From assembly GCF_000003815.2 (NCBI RefSeq), contig NC_049983.1, positions 10,669,482-10,733,481 of the forward strand: a DNA stretch of 64,000 bases. The letters run 5' to 3'. Made by a program: the position numbers and the translations under genes. Below the pieces are notes generated by a model. That model saw nothing but the letters and a program-made list of their open reading frames with translations. It was not told the origin of the DNA and did no database searches. Numbering within the stretch: position 1 is the first letter of the stretch; the number at the start of each line of letters is the position of its first letter. Below are positions 48,801 through 63,715 of the stretch, in pieces. This DNA is from Branchiostoma floridae (Eukaryota > Chordata > Leptocardii > Amphioxiformes > Branchiostomatidae).

Positions 48801-51800
48801 GGGAGTGAAAGAGGTCATTTACATCAGAGCCCAACAACCTTCCCTCAATCGAGACGGGGGCCGATACCGACTTCCAAGCACCTTTAACCCATTGCTGTGT
48901 GTGGATGTGTGACATAGGCTTTGGGTCATTTCATCTTGATAAGGATCAGAGGACTGATAAAAAGCTTGTTGGTAAGCTCTCTATTTTGTGCACGGATTTA
49001 ATGTGTAAAATTGTATCATAATATATATATATACAGATGTCCTTGATTTTCCTTGATCATGGCTTTCTACAGGACCCATTCTGGGATAGAAATTGCTTGC
49101 TTCACTCCACAAAATAATATGTTTTCAAAGAAAATTAACAACATGGGCTCACAAACTACATGTATGAGTGGAATGGGAAAAAATGATGAGCTGAAGCTCA
49201 GATTTCACCATATGCTATCAAGTTGTAACATGATAAGTGTTACAACTAACTGCAGTGTTCCTGAAAATCAAGAGGGGCTATCATTTTTCTAAGACTATCA
49301 TTTTTCTAAGACTCTTACAAATTTGAAATAGAGGTGGTTTGGCTGTGCCAATAGTGGACCATGTATCTTTGAGGCATCCACATTTTACTGCTACAATTAC
49401 TGACAAGGGCATAACCTACCAACAAGGGCCTGTTCACAACTGGTCCTTAGAGGAACATTACCTGAAGTGACATATGTTTCTGTACAATAGCAGATAGATA
49501 AAATTTGTTCCCACACATAAAACACACACAGGTAACAAATTTTAGCTGACCTCTTGAAGCCTTGCTAGGGAGCAAAGTACCCACAATGATATTACCATGT
49601 AAAAACTCAACATTTCAGCTATGAATCATGAATGTATGCATCTAGGCTCTAGAAGTTCCTCCAATGATTGTAAAAGCCCAATCTCATCCTATACTACACA
49701 TTTTTGTATTAGGTAGATTACCTTTATAGAACTGTAGTTATGCACCAGTAGATGCCATAATCTGTAGTAATTGGACCTAATACGATTGTTGTACAATTAA
49801 GTTATTACTATAACCTTAGATCTGTTTTGTAGTAAGGGAAAGATATTGATTAGAAGACAATTATGACAAGACTTACTGAACAAGACATTTCTTGGGCATT
49901 ATTAGAAAATTTGCTTCTAAACATATTTAGTAGAAGCAACTTAAAATCAATCAATTTGTCCTAAAATAAGTCCAAGTTATGAAATATCTCGGACCTTTTG
50001 CACTAGCCATGCAAAATGTTCACTCAGATGCAAGTATCCTATTACTAGGGAATGTCTACACTATTCGAAAATCTTTGACATATCATGAATTCACACTTGT
50101 GATATTGTTTTTACACTGTTTGAATCTTTTATGTTATCTGCAATTAGCCCATGGGCACGAATTTGCAATACACTTTACAATTATTATAATTTATCTAGGA
50201 TTAAACAAAAGTCACAGCTTGTGAGCGCTTTGACATGGGATACTTCTTTGAATACTATACTCATCCGGCTTATGTATGAACACTGCATCTGGATTCACCC
50301 TCCCTTATTGGAAATACATACACGATTTTATCGTTCATAACCCTGTACACAAATTCACCATCTCATACATAGCAAAATTACACAGACGCCTGAGCATGGT
50401 CGTGTATTTTCCCTGACACTTCCATCGATTCCACATAAACGCACATTTTATAACAATCAAAGAGCCAAGTCTTCTTCTGCTGACAGATAGCAGCTTTTGT
50501 TAATGACAGGCATTTTTCCTGTATTTTATGTTTGCATCGTAATGACCTGTTTTCCCCCCACCAGATGGCAGTTCACAGGGCACGTGAAGCGTTTGAGATG
50601 GAGTAACAATTTAGGTCTCGCACAACGCCTTTCATCTCAGCCTGAAAATTATTGCCGGGACAACATGTTACAGGGTTAAGCAGGTTATGAAAAAAGCAAT
50701 AAATATACATGAGAATATCACCGGAGAAATTGAATCGCGATTTCACACACCTCGGACCAATTTACAGGTGGCTGAAATCAGTTTTCCGTGGCGAGGAGAG
50801 TTTGGACGTCGATGGTCGGGATTTGGGGATGATTATTGCATTTCTGCTTGAGCGGTTGCTGGGAAATTGAAAGGTCTTTGCGCTCTGGTTGTGTTCTGAC
50901 CATGTTTTGATGAATGTCTGCAGGTTGGACGTGATAAGATTGTAGTGTGTAATAGACTCTGCAGGGGTGGATACACATCACAGGAAAGGTGAACAGTCTG
51001 CCTTACAGAGGATTTCTAGTCCCAGTTCTTAAGTTGTGCAGTTTTATTTTCAGCTGCAAGATTAAGTGTTACTATTTCTCATGAGGAAAAAATCCTACTG
51101 TGGGTTCTTGTTATTGTTAATTGGTGAGCCAACTATGTTTTGCAGCCCAGGGCTGAATTATGAAAAGCTAGCAACTGCAAGGGCTAATCTGCAAGGGTAT
51201 GAGCAGCTGCCATTGAGCACTAAACTCAGGTGACCTCATGACAATACAACAGTAGTTGTCCTAGGTGCAGCCACAGTTCTGTCAAAGATTGTGACAATAG
51301 TTTTCATAAAAACCAATAAAGATGCATTGATAAGACTACTTCAGCATGGTATTACCTGTCTCAGTGTCTCCCCTCCTGTTCCCCAGCCTTACCTGTCTCA
51401 GTGTCTCCCCCTCCTGACGGCTGCCTTGTGGCATCACCCACACAGCCTTGTCTCCCAGCTTCTGTTTCACCAGAAGGTACAGTGGGACGCCCAGTTTCCT
51501 CAGCTGGCTGCTTCTGTCATTCTTCATGTCAGCTTCTGTAAGGAACATCAACGTAGCAGGTTGGGGGTTAGAATCCTGGCTGTGTTTCTCAATCAACAGG
51601 CATGCTGTTGAAAAGATTGTAGTCCGTAGGACAGGACATTAAGCTCTGATGCATTGTTCATTGTAGCTAGGGGAATTTCCCCGAGTTAATAAACCTGTAA
51701 ATACTGAACATATTGTCTGTCTTCCTTGTCAAAATTTGTGGCAGGGACCAGCCTGCCCCTTGCCAGCACCCAAGTGCTGACATACAACAGGGAGAAATGG

Positions 51801-54800
51801 AGGGAGGCAGTGTGCTCAGCGGCAAGGCGCCCCCACGACCACCCCCCGTCAAGGGGTAAAGTTCAGGCAGCATCATAATGTACTTGAAGACTTAGATATT
51901 GAAGACTTTTAGATCTACATGCAGATGGTCAACTGGTGATGTTGTCAACATCAACTGATTTTGAATGTCCTCTTACATCAAAACAAGCATGTGTTAGATG
52001 TTCTTGAATATGCATGTACATACGATTAGAAGAATAACACTAGTTTACCTTTATCCACGGTTATCTAGGGATGTTGTAGTCTTGATGTTGAGTCAACAGA
52101 CAGTGATTTCAAACTACAGTATTTTGTAAATATTGCAATTTGAAACCAATGTCCATAGACACCTTTTTCAAAAACAACGGATATAGGCTACCCCACAGCT
52201 AGCGTTACAGACTGAGCATGAAAGCACTCATTACTGATATACTGTAAATGCAGAAATGTTCACGGTGGATTAATGTTTGCGGTTTTTGCAGTGACCACTT
52301 CACCGCGAACTTAAAACCACCGCGAACATTTTTCTATTATGGTATTAGACTGCAGTCTATGGTGTTACCTCGAAATTAAAACCACCGCGAAAAGTCCTTT
52401 TCCCCGCTACCGCGAAATTAAATCCCCCCGTAAATCAATGTATTTACAGTAATATACAATACTTTACCTGTAAGGCGGTCAGCAGGTTGGAACTCCTGGA
52501 ATTTATCAGCTGCCAGGTCCTCCTTGTCTGCAGCCAGGAGGAGGGAGCCATCTTCATCATCATCATCGTACCCCCTACTCCGACGTTGCTTTAGTTTTAC
52601 TCTGTAATGTTACATCAGGAATATGGTAAATATTAAAAAAAACATGGCATAATTGCACATTGAACTGGTTCCAGATGTGGAAAACCAGTACAAAGCTTTT
52701 AAAAAAATTAATGAAAATATGCATCATTAGAAATCAACAAACTTCACTTCACTCACTATCCAGTTTAGCGTCCGTAAAAGTATATGTATAAGAAATCATT
52801 TGACCTCAATACAATGCAAATAGTTATAAAAGACTTGATCCAAATGTACCTATTTTTTGGTTGTTATTCATTTCAAGTTCATGAAAATACATCTTCATCA
52901 GTTTTATGTCATGTAGTTCAGATTTATGAGATGTACAGAGTGAAATTATTCTTATGTCCCAACAAACAACTTCCATCCCAGGATGGAGACATGGGTCCTG
53001 GAGACAGCCCTGATTAGTATGTGATTGGTGGGATTATGTGGCCCAGCGACAGAGTCTTTGTCCCATACTCCTGCCTGTCCTGGATTCGCTGGTATGTCAC
53101 CAGTCACCCTTGGGAAAGGCACTTGACACAACTTTCCTCACTTCACTCAGGTGGAAACGAGTACATAGCTTTGGTTAGGACGGTCCCTCGGATAGGACAT
53201 TAAATGTAGGTTCTGTGTTTGAGGAGAGCCACACCACTTAAAAATTCCACCACACTTATCGAAAAAGAGTAGGGGTCCATCCTGATGTGAATGGTTCAAC
53301 CCTACAGTCCTGTGGTAATTACTGTTGTATTGAGGTCACCTGAGTGGTGCCAAATGGCAGGTCTCTCAAGACCCTTGTGACAGTCATATTGAGGTCACCT
53401 GAGTGGTGGCACAAATGGCAGCTACTCTAGACACTTGCGATTTTGGCCAGCATATTAGCTCTCCACAGTTCAGCCCCTGGCTGCAATGAGAGAGTAGTCG
53501 GCCCACCCAATACTGTAATTCACTTTGTCTTCTCGGTACCAAACTTTCACGGTCTGAGAAATTTAACTTGTTCTCTGAACTAAATGTTCACAATAGCAGC
53601 AGGTGCGCATAAAAAAAAAGTCTGTGAATTATTTGTTATCTGTAATGATAAGTTCATGTTACAGTCGTCACAGTGAAAACTGTGAACATAAAAGTACAGT
53701 GAAAAAATCAGGAATTACAGTGTATGACCTACTTTTCCTCTATAAGTTGTAGTTCATGATCTGATAGAACGCTGGTCTCCAGGTGCAGCTGCTCCAGGTG
53801 TGCCTTATATCTCCGCTCTACGTCCGACAGTTCCGCCATGATGAGGGGCCGCCGAACCATGCACACCGCGCTCATCAGGGTCCACGGGGACTGCCTGGGG
53901 AACAACAGGTTTTAGAGACTCCTTAGAAAAAAAACAGACACTACAATATGAAGTCAATGCATTTACAAGAACTATCAACATGATATCACTCAGATTATTG
54001 CTGTCAATAATGGCAATTTATCCATGAAACCATTACAACCACATGAGTGGTGAGATGTAAAAAAAATGTGTTTCCCTAACTGTCTTGACATGATTTGTTC
54101 CTCCTTTAAAAAGAACTTTATATATTTATGATAATGGCCATGTGCATCTTTATGATATTTCCACAGATCATTACCGGTTTCCTATTCCAAGGAGCTTCAA
54201 CCTCCTTGCCTATAGTATATACCAATACAGTTCAGGTCTACTTACTCAGCTTGTGAACTGTTTTCTTCGCTTTCTGCAGGTCCTGTCTTAATCCCACAGA
54301 CACAGCACCTCATCTGGGCAGCCACTGCATTCTGAAGCAAACCTGGCAATGGGTGAAATGAAAATAAAAGTTACAACATGTAGTACTTCCTCCCAAACTA
54401 ACCAGTGTAGTCAACAACAGCAGGACAAAGGGGGCTTGGAATCTTTAGGTCAGCAGGATCAGGACTTACAGACCTGAAATGTAAGGACAGCAAAACTGAC
54501 AGGGGTGAAGCATAATTTGGGACTCAGGACTGAGGGGGTACTAGTATGCAGATCCCCCTCTATAATTTTTTGGAACAGCCCATTGTTGGGATAAAAAGAT
54601 TTGATGATCCAAGTGCCGTACTACGTTGTAAACGTACACGCAAAATACGTGTACGATACGGTACTTGGATAATCATGAATAAGACGTACATCTTGAACTG
54701 TAAGAGTGAAGGCTGAACCTGCCTCTTCCCCGGAGACAAGGATCAGGTAAACGATGCATGTGCAACCAAAAATTATTTGAGGCTCTATCATATATCGCGA

Positions 54801-54997
54801 CGTGAATTCTCGAGGTTTCCCTGCTCTTGTGGAGTTCTACAGGTAAAATATGACAGCTGTACGTGAACCACAATGTCAGGTACAAATTTTACTTAATATT
54901 CCATACCTTTGTGAGCATGTGAAGCGGCAATCAAGGCTGGTTTTGCTAGACGATTTGTGGACATCAAAAACGCGTTTCTCACCAAGGGCGCCGCCAT
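45885..54997 (-). CDS. MRPL46: Mitochondrial ribosomal protein L46
   Basis: Seven exons (minus): 54907-54997, 54246-54342, 53733-53894, 52468-52601, 51393-51535, 47904-48035 and 45885-46037. They total 912 nt in one frame, giving 303 residues, close to the vertebrate protein of about 280. The first 30 residues (MAAPLVRNAFLMSTNRLAKP) look like a mitochondrial targeting sequence. Key family segments are SPWTLMSAVCMVRRPLIMAE, GVPLYLLVKQKLGD, WVMPQGSRQEGETLR, FYGNAPCGFYKYKYP and the C-terminal WVTPEEMKEYL. The second half is the Nudix-fold domain of mL46. The Nudix catalytic glutamates are not kept in the expected pattern, in line with a structural role. It acts in the large subunit of the mitochondrial ribosome. 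It is unrelated in function to the receptor genes downstream. Confidence 0.95.
52240..52451. mobile_element. 212-bp MITE with TACTGTAAAT terminal inverted repeats
   Basis: It starts TACTGTAAATGCA and ends TGTATTTACAGTA, an inverted pair. Inside are repeated CCGCGAAxxTTAAAACCACCGCGAA words in both orientations. It lies in MRPL46 intron 4, and a related copy is at 43215-43365. Confidence 0.75.
53015..53315 (+). mobile_element. SINE in MRPL46 intron 3
   Basis: It contains ACCCTTGGGAAAGGCACTTG, CTCACTTCACTCAGGTGG, GGTTCTGTGTTTGAGGAGAG and CACACTTATCGAAAAAGAG in the order of the SINEs at 5013 and 28690. The tRNA-like head is decayed. Confidence 0.7.
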
Positions 54998-55000
54998 TTT
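54987..55000 (-). promoter_or_regulatory. YY1-like motif over the MRPL46 start codon
   Basis: The minus strand reads AAAATGGCGGCGCC, matching the YY1 consensus AANATGGCGGC, with the ATG of the motif being the start codon. This arrangement is frequent in housekeeping and mitochondrial genes. Confidence 0.55.
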
Positions 55001-55207
55001 GCTTCTAACCTTTGACCTCAAGAATGGTAACCTGATTACTCAGCTACGACACAGCATGCATATGTACAACATACACTAGACTTCTCGATATTTTAGGTGT
55101 GGGAGCTATGTACCTGAACAAAAGAAAGACAAGAAAAATGTTACAGATGTGGTATATTTACAATAGTTTAGATACATATAGCTAACTACCTTGACCTCCA
55201 GGTCGTT

Positions 55208-55222
55208 GGGGGGGGGGGGGGG
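55208..55222. repeat. Run of 15 G
   Basis: A pure G homopolymer on the plus strand upstream of MRPL46. Its length is prone to sequencing error. Confidence 0.95.
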
Positions 55223-57984
55223 AAGGTAGCCATGAAGATGGAGAGTTATTGCTAACTATATTGTCTTATTTGTATGAGAATTTTCATATTTGGGTCTGGA
55301 TAATTTGGATATTTGGAAAATTAATTCTACTCGTAAGTTTTCTTAATCTTCCAACCGCAATATTGTCAAACTTGTCATCTAGGAACGGGATTTACTTAAC
55401 TAAAAAGTATTGTCCAATAGTGCTTTAGTTTCAACAGGTATAGGTACACTAGGCGTTCATGGTAACAGCGATTTTCGCTAGAATAACAATTCAGTTCACT
55501 AGAATCACACTGCCGAGTCCTATAACATTTTCACAGACAAAAATCTCATTTCAAATACCTAAAAGTCTGTATTTGTGTATGAGAACGCTATTGCAACTCT
55601 CAACAAGTATGATCGGTTGGTTAGTTGGTGTTATAATGCTATTCACAACATCATTTGATTTTCCTTGGCAATCGACCGAATTCTAACAGCTAGGTACAAC
55701 GCCTTTACCTTACATTATCGTTTAAAACTACATCTGACTAAGGTTTCCCTTGCGTGTTCCACTCTAGCTCTAGGGAACTAGCACAAGACTTTCATCATTA
55801 ACCTCTGTTGACAACATCATGAATCTTGTACTTACGAAATGTTCTCTTTCTTTTTCTGGGTCAATAGCATGTAATAACGTTAAAGCGTGAGCATCATGTG
55901 CTCCAGATCGCTGATAGGTCTATAAATTCAGCAATTTTATTCAGACCGACTGTCCTGTGTACTATATTTGTTAGAATCAAGGATTATATGTCGACAGGCG
56001 TATCGTTAAAGACGTTATCAAGGCCTATTAAAGTAGTGCAGGAGTCTTGTCGATACAATATGAAGGTAGACTGGCTGGCGACGGCGCAACAATAATCCCG
56101 GAACACTGTCTCCGCCAGCTACGGGATTCAGAAAACTTGTCTGATATGCGTAGATCCGTTTTCATCATCTTGGCTATTTTCTCTTACTTCGTATTGAGCT
56201 TATTGCAGAGTGTGTCTCTTGTACTAATGTAGCTACAGATATTATTATGGTGCTAATGTAGAGTCTTTATTTGTTGCGTTCCAACTACAATGTTTTAGAG
56301 AGTGATACGGGCACTTGTTCAAGTGATAACCAAAGGCAAGTGCTGTCTTTCTGAAATTATATAGCCTTTAGGTAGATGCAATGACTGTACTCACAGCAGA
56401 TGGAAATAGATTTTTTTATTGGAAACGTAACATATCTATCCTCTGAAACTAGGTCGACTTCTACTTATCTACAAAAGACACACAGTTAGAGTGGTGGGGT
56501 AATAGTTTCAAATGAATAACGTTACGAAATAATGCTGAAAGCTACTGTGTAATCTGAGGGGAAGACTTGAATGCAAACATGAAGCAGCATACATATTACT
56601 AGGCTGATAGCTCAGTTGTGGGTTAGAGGCATGAACTGGTGTTTTATCTACAGAGAATGCGTGCTGATGAAACTTGCAACATAATGAGAACATCGAACTG
56701 CAGATTTTGAATATATTTCCCATATTTGAGTATCAGAGTTTGGATATGTATTTTGGATATGTATTTTTTTTCGCCACATAAGCAATGGCTGTTATGAACT
56801 CCAAACGTACATAACGTTATACATCTTCCCCGAATACTCCAACTATTATGATTTGCCAGAATACATTACATGCAGAACTTTTCATCCTTCGAAGCCATAA
56901 ACCTGCTTTTCTTCCGCCGATTCGATATGCCAACTTGGATTTCATGCAGTAGAAATCAAAGATTCGCTGCTTGGTTTTGAAACATGAAAGCCGTTGATGA
57001 AGCAAAGACTGGACTTTAATAAAGCCGTTTCATTCCTTCCACGCATACAGAATGTATCCACCTCTTTTTTATGATGACATTTTTGCCCTTGGAGGCATGC
57101 CTGTAGTTTGCGGTTGCCTCTGTGGCAGCCCTAGTTCTCATCTGCACCTCTAACCATTATCTGAGGCATGGCTCGTTTTCGATCGGGAGCTTACGCCTCA
57201 TCAGCCGTACCAATAGCTGTCTTTTGTGATGTTGGGAAGCGAATCCATCTCCAGTTGGCAGGGGATCCGTCTGGTTGGGAGAGATGCAGAGATGTACGAG
57301 TCGCTGTCATTCACACGCCTATCCTTTAATCCGCCGAGCGGTTTCACGGTTTCTCCGTCTCTGTCGCCGACGGTTTACCGTCTCCTGAGACCAGCACATG
57401 ACGAATCTCTGATCCTCCGCGTTTCATAACGGTAAAGGTTACGAAAACTGGATGCTGTGTACATGGGGACATGTAAAATATCACACATATAAAATATTCA
57501 TGCCTAACAAGATGTAAGTATGCATTCTGCTTCCTGTATAACCTGGTAATGTTTCAAGATACATTTTGAATAATTTAGCTGTCTTTCCAATTAGCTTTAA
57601 ATCGAGTAAAGGTTTTATATTCATGACTTCTTTCTATCCTCCGTTAAATTTTTCAAACCCTTGTTTGGCTTCTAATCCTTTGTTACCAAGCCTCCAGCTT
57701 TGCCATAATGCTAGCCTACTCAGATGTGTTTGATCTTACACTATCAGAGTAAACGGTTGGGATAGGTCTTAGGAATGTGGACGGAGGTTATGATCACATG
57801 CAGCTCACTATGAAGCCATCAATAGCTTTCTGTTTCGTGCAATTGTCGTCATCTACTTTCTGGATTTTTTTTTCATTCCAAGCAACGCTTATGAATATCT
57901 TATTGGATATCGCTATATATAAAAAGACAAGTAAAAACCCATTGCCTTTTCTAAATGTGTCTAGAGCGCCAACCAAAGTCAGGT

Positions 57985-58090
57985 ACCCAATCTTACACCA
58001 AGGTTGAGTGAGATAAGTCGGTAAATACCTTTCCCAAGGTTACAAGATCGGCAACATGACAGGAATTGAACAAAGGACCTTTAAGCCACA
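57985..58090 (-). mobile_element. SINE fragment, minus strand
   Basis: Read on the minus strand it has AGGTCCTTTGTTCAATTCCTG (box B-like) followed by AACCTTGGGAAAGGTATTTA and ATCTCACTCAACC, the shared SINE core in order. Confidence 0.6.
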
Positions 58091-61000
58091 TAAACCTGCC
58101 TCAGTGGTGCAGATATTTACAAACTGTGTCATGTAATGCTTTATCCTGACCATGGGGACACGTTACACTTCTGATTATGACATTCAAATATACAGCGATG
58201 GCATTCCAAAAAAACACGGTGTGATTGTAAAACGCATGCGCGTTGAGAGACTGAAATTAAGGAGAGAGAAAAGACAGGCTACACGCTGAGAGCGAAGACG
58301 CGACGCTCTCGCTTCTTAGTCTAGCCGCATTGCTTGCGCTCAAGAATCCGCTGGCTGGCCATGAACTCATAACCTGCGGGGAGAAAAGGCGATAAAAGGT
58401 AGGACCCAATAGGTGCTATCGTTGGTCTCGATTTATCCTCCTTTCAAAGTCCGCGTCCGTATCATATATATTGCAGACGTGTATCTTTTGATATTCTATG
58501 GAGGAAGTGAGAAGCTCGGTTAAGAATGCAGCAACTGCCCTTGCGTTTTCCCACTGCTGATGTCGCTTTCTTTGGTATTCAACAGGCTGGTGAGAAGATT
58601 GTTCCTCTAAAATCCCGGCGTACTTTGTAGCCTTTGTGCGGAGAATGTTTTTGAAGGCAGTGGGATCCATCAGCACTTTTCAGTTGATGGCGCGTGCCAT
58701 GATTGCGTGGTAGTTGGCAGAATGATGCGTTTTACTTCACTAATTTTTACAATCACTGCCTGCTGATAATTTACATCCTCCGCGATGGAAGCCGAGATTC
58801 CACGCGAGGGGATTCTCTCGTTAACGGGCGTAATGTTGCGTAAAACAGGGAGGATACCATCACACCATATGTTCGAAATCACTCACTACCGCTTCGTACT
58901 CCCTTCTGGAAAACGGAATATTCTTCTCATACGTTCATGAGATGCTCCGTTTTATCAAGCGCAAAGTAATAGCACGAAACGAACTGAACGCCCTTTTTCC
59001 ATACGTTTAGGTGATGCTTCGTTCATCAAACGTAAAGTAATAGCACAGATTGGACGCCAAACGACAAGACGGTTCATATCTCCAGGGCCACCCTCATGTA
59101 ATCTTCGTCTTGTGCAGAAAAAATGATCTGCCTGTTATTTGGGATGATCCACCGCCAGGGCGATAACGATGTGTAGATACAGGCCGGGAATCAATCATCT
59201 GTACCCCAAGGGAGTCGTGCGGTGAGCTCTGACGGCAAGATGGGCAAGCCTCGTAATTGAACAGACAAGCTCTGTGTGTATTCTGTCCCCCAACAGCCAT
59301 TTCAGTCATGTATTCCGAAACGACGACGCAATTGTCAGCGCCTTGGGTACCATGATTGACGGACTCACTTTAGGTTTACAGGCGCATTGCCGGGACTAAC
59401 ATCACTCGCTTGGTTACCGCTGACTTTAACTCAACTTCTACTCCTCCTGGCGAAGCCTTTACGCAGGTTGCTATGCAGCCAGTCTTGGGAGATAACAGAA
59501 GTAGTATTATAACACTGCCTAACGCCGGCAATTCGTTCCGTCTGACATTTTATATGTAATTGCTTTTGGACTAAACTTTCGAAGGCTTACCTCCAACACC
59601 CTGTACCGACCTTACGCGTTAACTTTTGTAACGGTGCCTCTGTTGCAAGGAAAGTTACGGAAAGATACGAGTAAAGGAATCTAACAGGTTGACCTTGTGT
59701 AACCTTGCAACGCACTTAACTTAAGTAATTCCTGTACACTCGACGGGATAAACGTGTATTAGTATTTGGTGCGGTAAAATCTTGGAAATCTTCCCTATTT
59801 TGTATGTCGCATCGGTCCAACCCTGACCACTTTTTATCATCTTTTTGATTCTACAATTCATGCATCCGCAATACTAAGTATGTATATATAGTGGCATTCT
59901 AGATTAGGTTTGGATGGAATGTTCAAGTAGGGGTGGATTAAAGATGCCATCTTTCAAGATAGTTTACAAGCCCTTCTACATTTCCTTCAGAAGCAAGCTT
60001 GTTATGAAGGTTTTTTCTTGGAAAGGAACAGAGTTTATACCACCCATGCACGTCTGCGTTCACCTTGACTTCATTTCCGGGATGCTGGTGGTTTGTTACC
60101 GCCTGGATGAACATGTTTTCCGTGCCCAGGTCACGGAGATAAGCCCAGGCGCAAATTTGTGAACTTCCCTCGGAAGACTTTCCACCTGAAGTATGATTAC
60201 GGTAAGTCAATATTCCCAGCGGCGTGCGCCGGCATACCAACTACTGCCGCGCACTTATCTCGGTACCGCCCATGGAGGACGATTTCCTTTTCTTCTCAAA
60301 TCCTCGCTAAGGATAGACCTGCGTTACGCGGTGGAGCTTTATCTACAGGCCGCATGCAGGGCAGAGTAATTCCTTGCCGAGTTGTACAGGATGCCTCCGT
60401 GCTTCGCTGATGTGATTAGAGTAAAGCCGAGGCGCGACTGACGCAGCTCATCAGCAAGTCCGCGAGCTTTTACTGCCTTCCTCTCCTTGGTCCTGGAAAT
60501 GCGGTGGTTGTGCAGAATGTGGGTGGGGTTCGGAAAGCGTCTTAAAACTGAGCTGTCTTAACTGTCTTAGCAATTCTATCACTCATTATACTACGTATGT
60601 TGTACACAAATGCAGAAAAAGGAGTAAATGGCAGCTGAATGGATTTCTTCCGGCAGTCTAGCCCTTACCACAACTTACAGCACACGAGAACAGAACAAAT
60701 CGAAAAAGAAGCGAACGAATGCCAAAATTCGATTATCTGCAATATAATTAGGAATGCCCTTGCATGAAAAATTGAATTCTCCTGACGATGAAACTCAGCC
60801 AGTGTGCTTTCCAGTTATCCAGAACATCCCATTTGTGGGGTAAGGAGATTTTACACGGCGGGAAACCGCATCGAGTTAGGGCGGCAATGGGATTTACCTT
60901 CTGGACATCTTGGTGCCCATCATACTCTGAAAGGTATCATGGCTAATATTATGAGACAGTCTTATATGTGTGCTTTAAGATGATAACTTATTGAGGACGC

Positions 61001-63590
61001 CTCAAGTTTTTAAGGTTCAAAATGTTGGGATTACTTCTTAACCTTGTGCACATGTTACAGTGGAATATCTAACTTACCACCGTCAAACAACAAACCACTA
61101 CACTACTCTAGTTGTTATTTCAGAGCAGCATTATGTTTCAATTGTGGTCTAAAAGCAAATATTACTTTACTCATTGCAGAAAGTATAATAAATTCGTAGT
61201 GTTATACTCTGTCTAGACCAATGCTGATGGGAATGCTCTCTTCACTTATTCTCTCGGGTACCTAAATACTATTGCAGCTTAGCAATCAGCAAAATATAAA
61301 TCCTACAAAGAAGTATCACAGCTGCATCGAAATGAACCGCCAAACTTTGCCGTATGACCTTGTTTGACTTTCAGGAATGATATGCTGTTCCTAAGTACCA
61401 ACCGATTTGCTCGGTCTGAATTGATTGCATTTCGCTGGTAGGGATAATAGCGGACATCTGCCATCGCTGTACTCCTATTTGCCCATTTGCGCTGCACGTC
61501 ATCGGCTGACCGAACAGGGGATGGTGTCACATTAGAGCCGGCTTCAGGAGTTCTGGGGAACAGCTTGCACACGTCATACACGCTATCAATCAAGTCCAAA
61601 ACATCCGCGGTTGCTTTGAAGTCATAGGAGCTAGCATCGTAACGAAATACATCTTATGTGATCTTCCTATCAGTAATATCCTAGCTCCTATACAACAGGA
61701 GATAATCAACGTATTAGCATACAACCTTGTCTTGACTTCGTCTTATGTAGATGTCAATTAAGAGTTGTAGTTTAATTCCTGGTGAGCTCCACATTCTTAT
61801 TGAGTCACCGATGGAAGACAGTGGATACAGTCTGAAACGTCTGACCATTTTTAATTCTATCCAGTTGCCTTATCTTGCTTATCTTATCTATTATTTTGCT
61901 TATCTTATTCCTTGGATTTCTAACTTTCTTTGACGTATGTATACGACGAAATAGAGTAGAGCATACACAACGAATTGTGCAGGATGTTGTCAAATTTGTC
62001 TGCAAAAAAACGTTATGGTGATTTCCTTATATATTCGCTAAGAAATTGGAAGAATTAGGGTTTGGATCATATGTGAAAGTGTTGAATGCCTCTTGAATAT
62101 AGGCCACTTAACGTTATATGAAATTTCGCGTACTTGACCTACGTGGCGATTGCATTTAATCTGAAAATATATTGCATTTATCTTATTTGACATGATAAAA
62201 TTCATTAGTAAAAATAGAAAGAAAAGCGTGTTCATGAGTCCGGAAAACAAAATTACGTTTAATTTCACAGCGTTGAGAAGGATCAATCCAGAAATCCACA
62301 TAATGCAACCAACCTTGAAGCTTTATAATGGTTTAAAAACAGTAATTAGTACTTTCCATTCCTCATACTGTGCTCTCTCCTGGTACATGACGTCTTTTGC
62401 GTGTCATAATTGCACAACCTGTTATTCTGGGGTCACATTACATTCACAACGTCTAGTAAGTTCCATCAAACAATTGGGAAGGGCGGATGGGTGCATAACT
62501 TAACTCGCACTCGTGTGTCATACCAAAACTTTGAATTTTCTTGTGACGCATTGAAAACTTATCACTTGTACATACAGTTTTGTAGATATGTCTGCAATAG
62601 AATGGCATGGGAATGCAAACGAACGATCTTGTGTGATGTATGAAGCGAGTCTGATTGCGTATGCATTTATCAACTGACGGCACCTGCAACATAATCTATT
62701 GCAGCATTAATAAGGTTTCCCTTAAACGTTCGACATTATTTGTTAGCATACCAACGTACAAAACAGCGTATAAAATTGGCGTTCTAATGAAAGAGTAATA
62801 TTCGTGTATATCTTCTATTGTAATAATTTTTTAAAGTTTGTGTTCTCCCTTTATAGCTTCCGTAGTTACCAAATTTAAGTTTTCCTTTGACGTATTAAAA
62901 ACATATGATTAGGGACCAACCAACCAGTATAGATATGGTCAGCGACATCAGAAATGACCAGTGACCACTAAACTCCAATATAGTTTTTTCTGGTATAACG
63001 TTATATATTTTCAACTGGAGGCACCTAAAGCACAATCGGTTACAGCAGAACTTTACCGAAAATGCTTCACATAAAAGTAAACATTATGTTGCCAGCGTAC
63101 AAATTCAGCGTAAATAAAATTGGCATTGTAACGTGAGGATAGTATTTCGTGTATATTACTTTCAGTGATAAGGTTATAAAGTTTGTGTTCTTCCTTTATA
63201 CTTCCCGTAATTACAAGTCAAACTTGCATGCCGCTCGCTACAAAAGATCTACTCTCCCCCTGGGAGACCGTTTGTTGATGCTCACATTAGCGGTGCAAAT
63301 TGCGTCTTCGATAAAAGCTTTCAAGGGACGCCAACGTTTGAAGCTACACTGGCGCAGTCGGTATGGGGCATACTAAGTGTTGGGAGTGTTTACAGGGGCG
63401 ATGGAGCGAGTCAGTGATGATTTTCTTTAAGTAGGAACAAATGCACATTTTATAGTCTAATAATCTAATGCTAAACTTTATTGAGCGCTATGCAACATGT
63501 GTGTAGAAAAAGTATTAGGATGAAATACCAGTTGTTGCTTTGCATTATTATCTTCACCAAGAAGGTTATGTTTCGTTCGTGCCTCTCTTT

Positions 63591-63663
63591 ACCTCTCTCT
63601 CTCCTTCTCTCTCTCTATCTCTATCTCTATCTCTATCTCTCTCACATTGTGTGTGTGTGTATC

Positions 63664-63713
<50 letters not shown>

Positions 63714-63715
63714 CA
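63591..63715. repeat. CT, CTATCT and GT microsatellite
   Basis: CT repeats pass into TCTATC repeats and then about 50 bp of GT repeats. Confidence 0.95.
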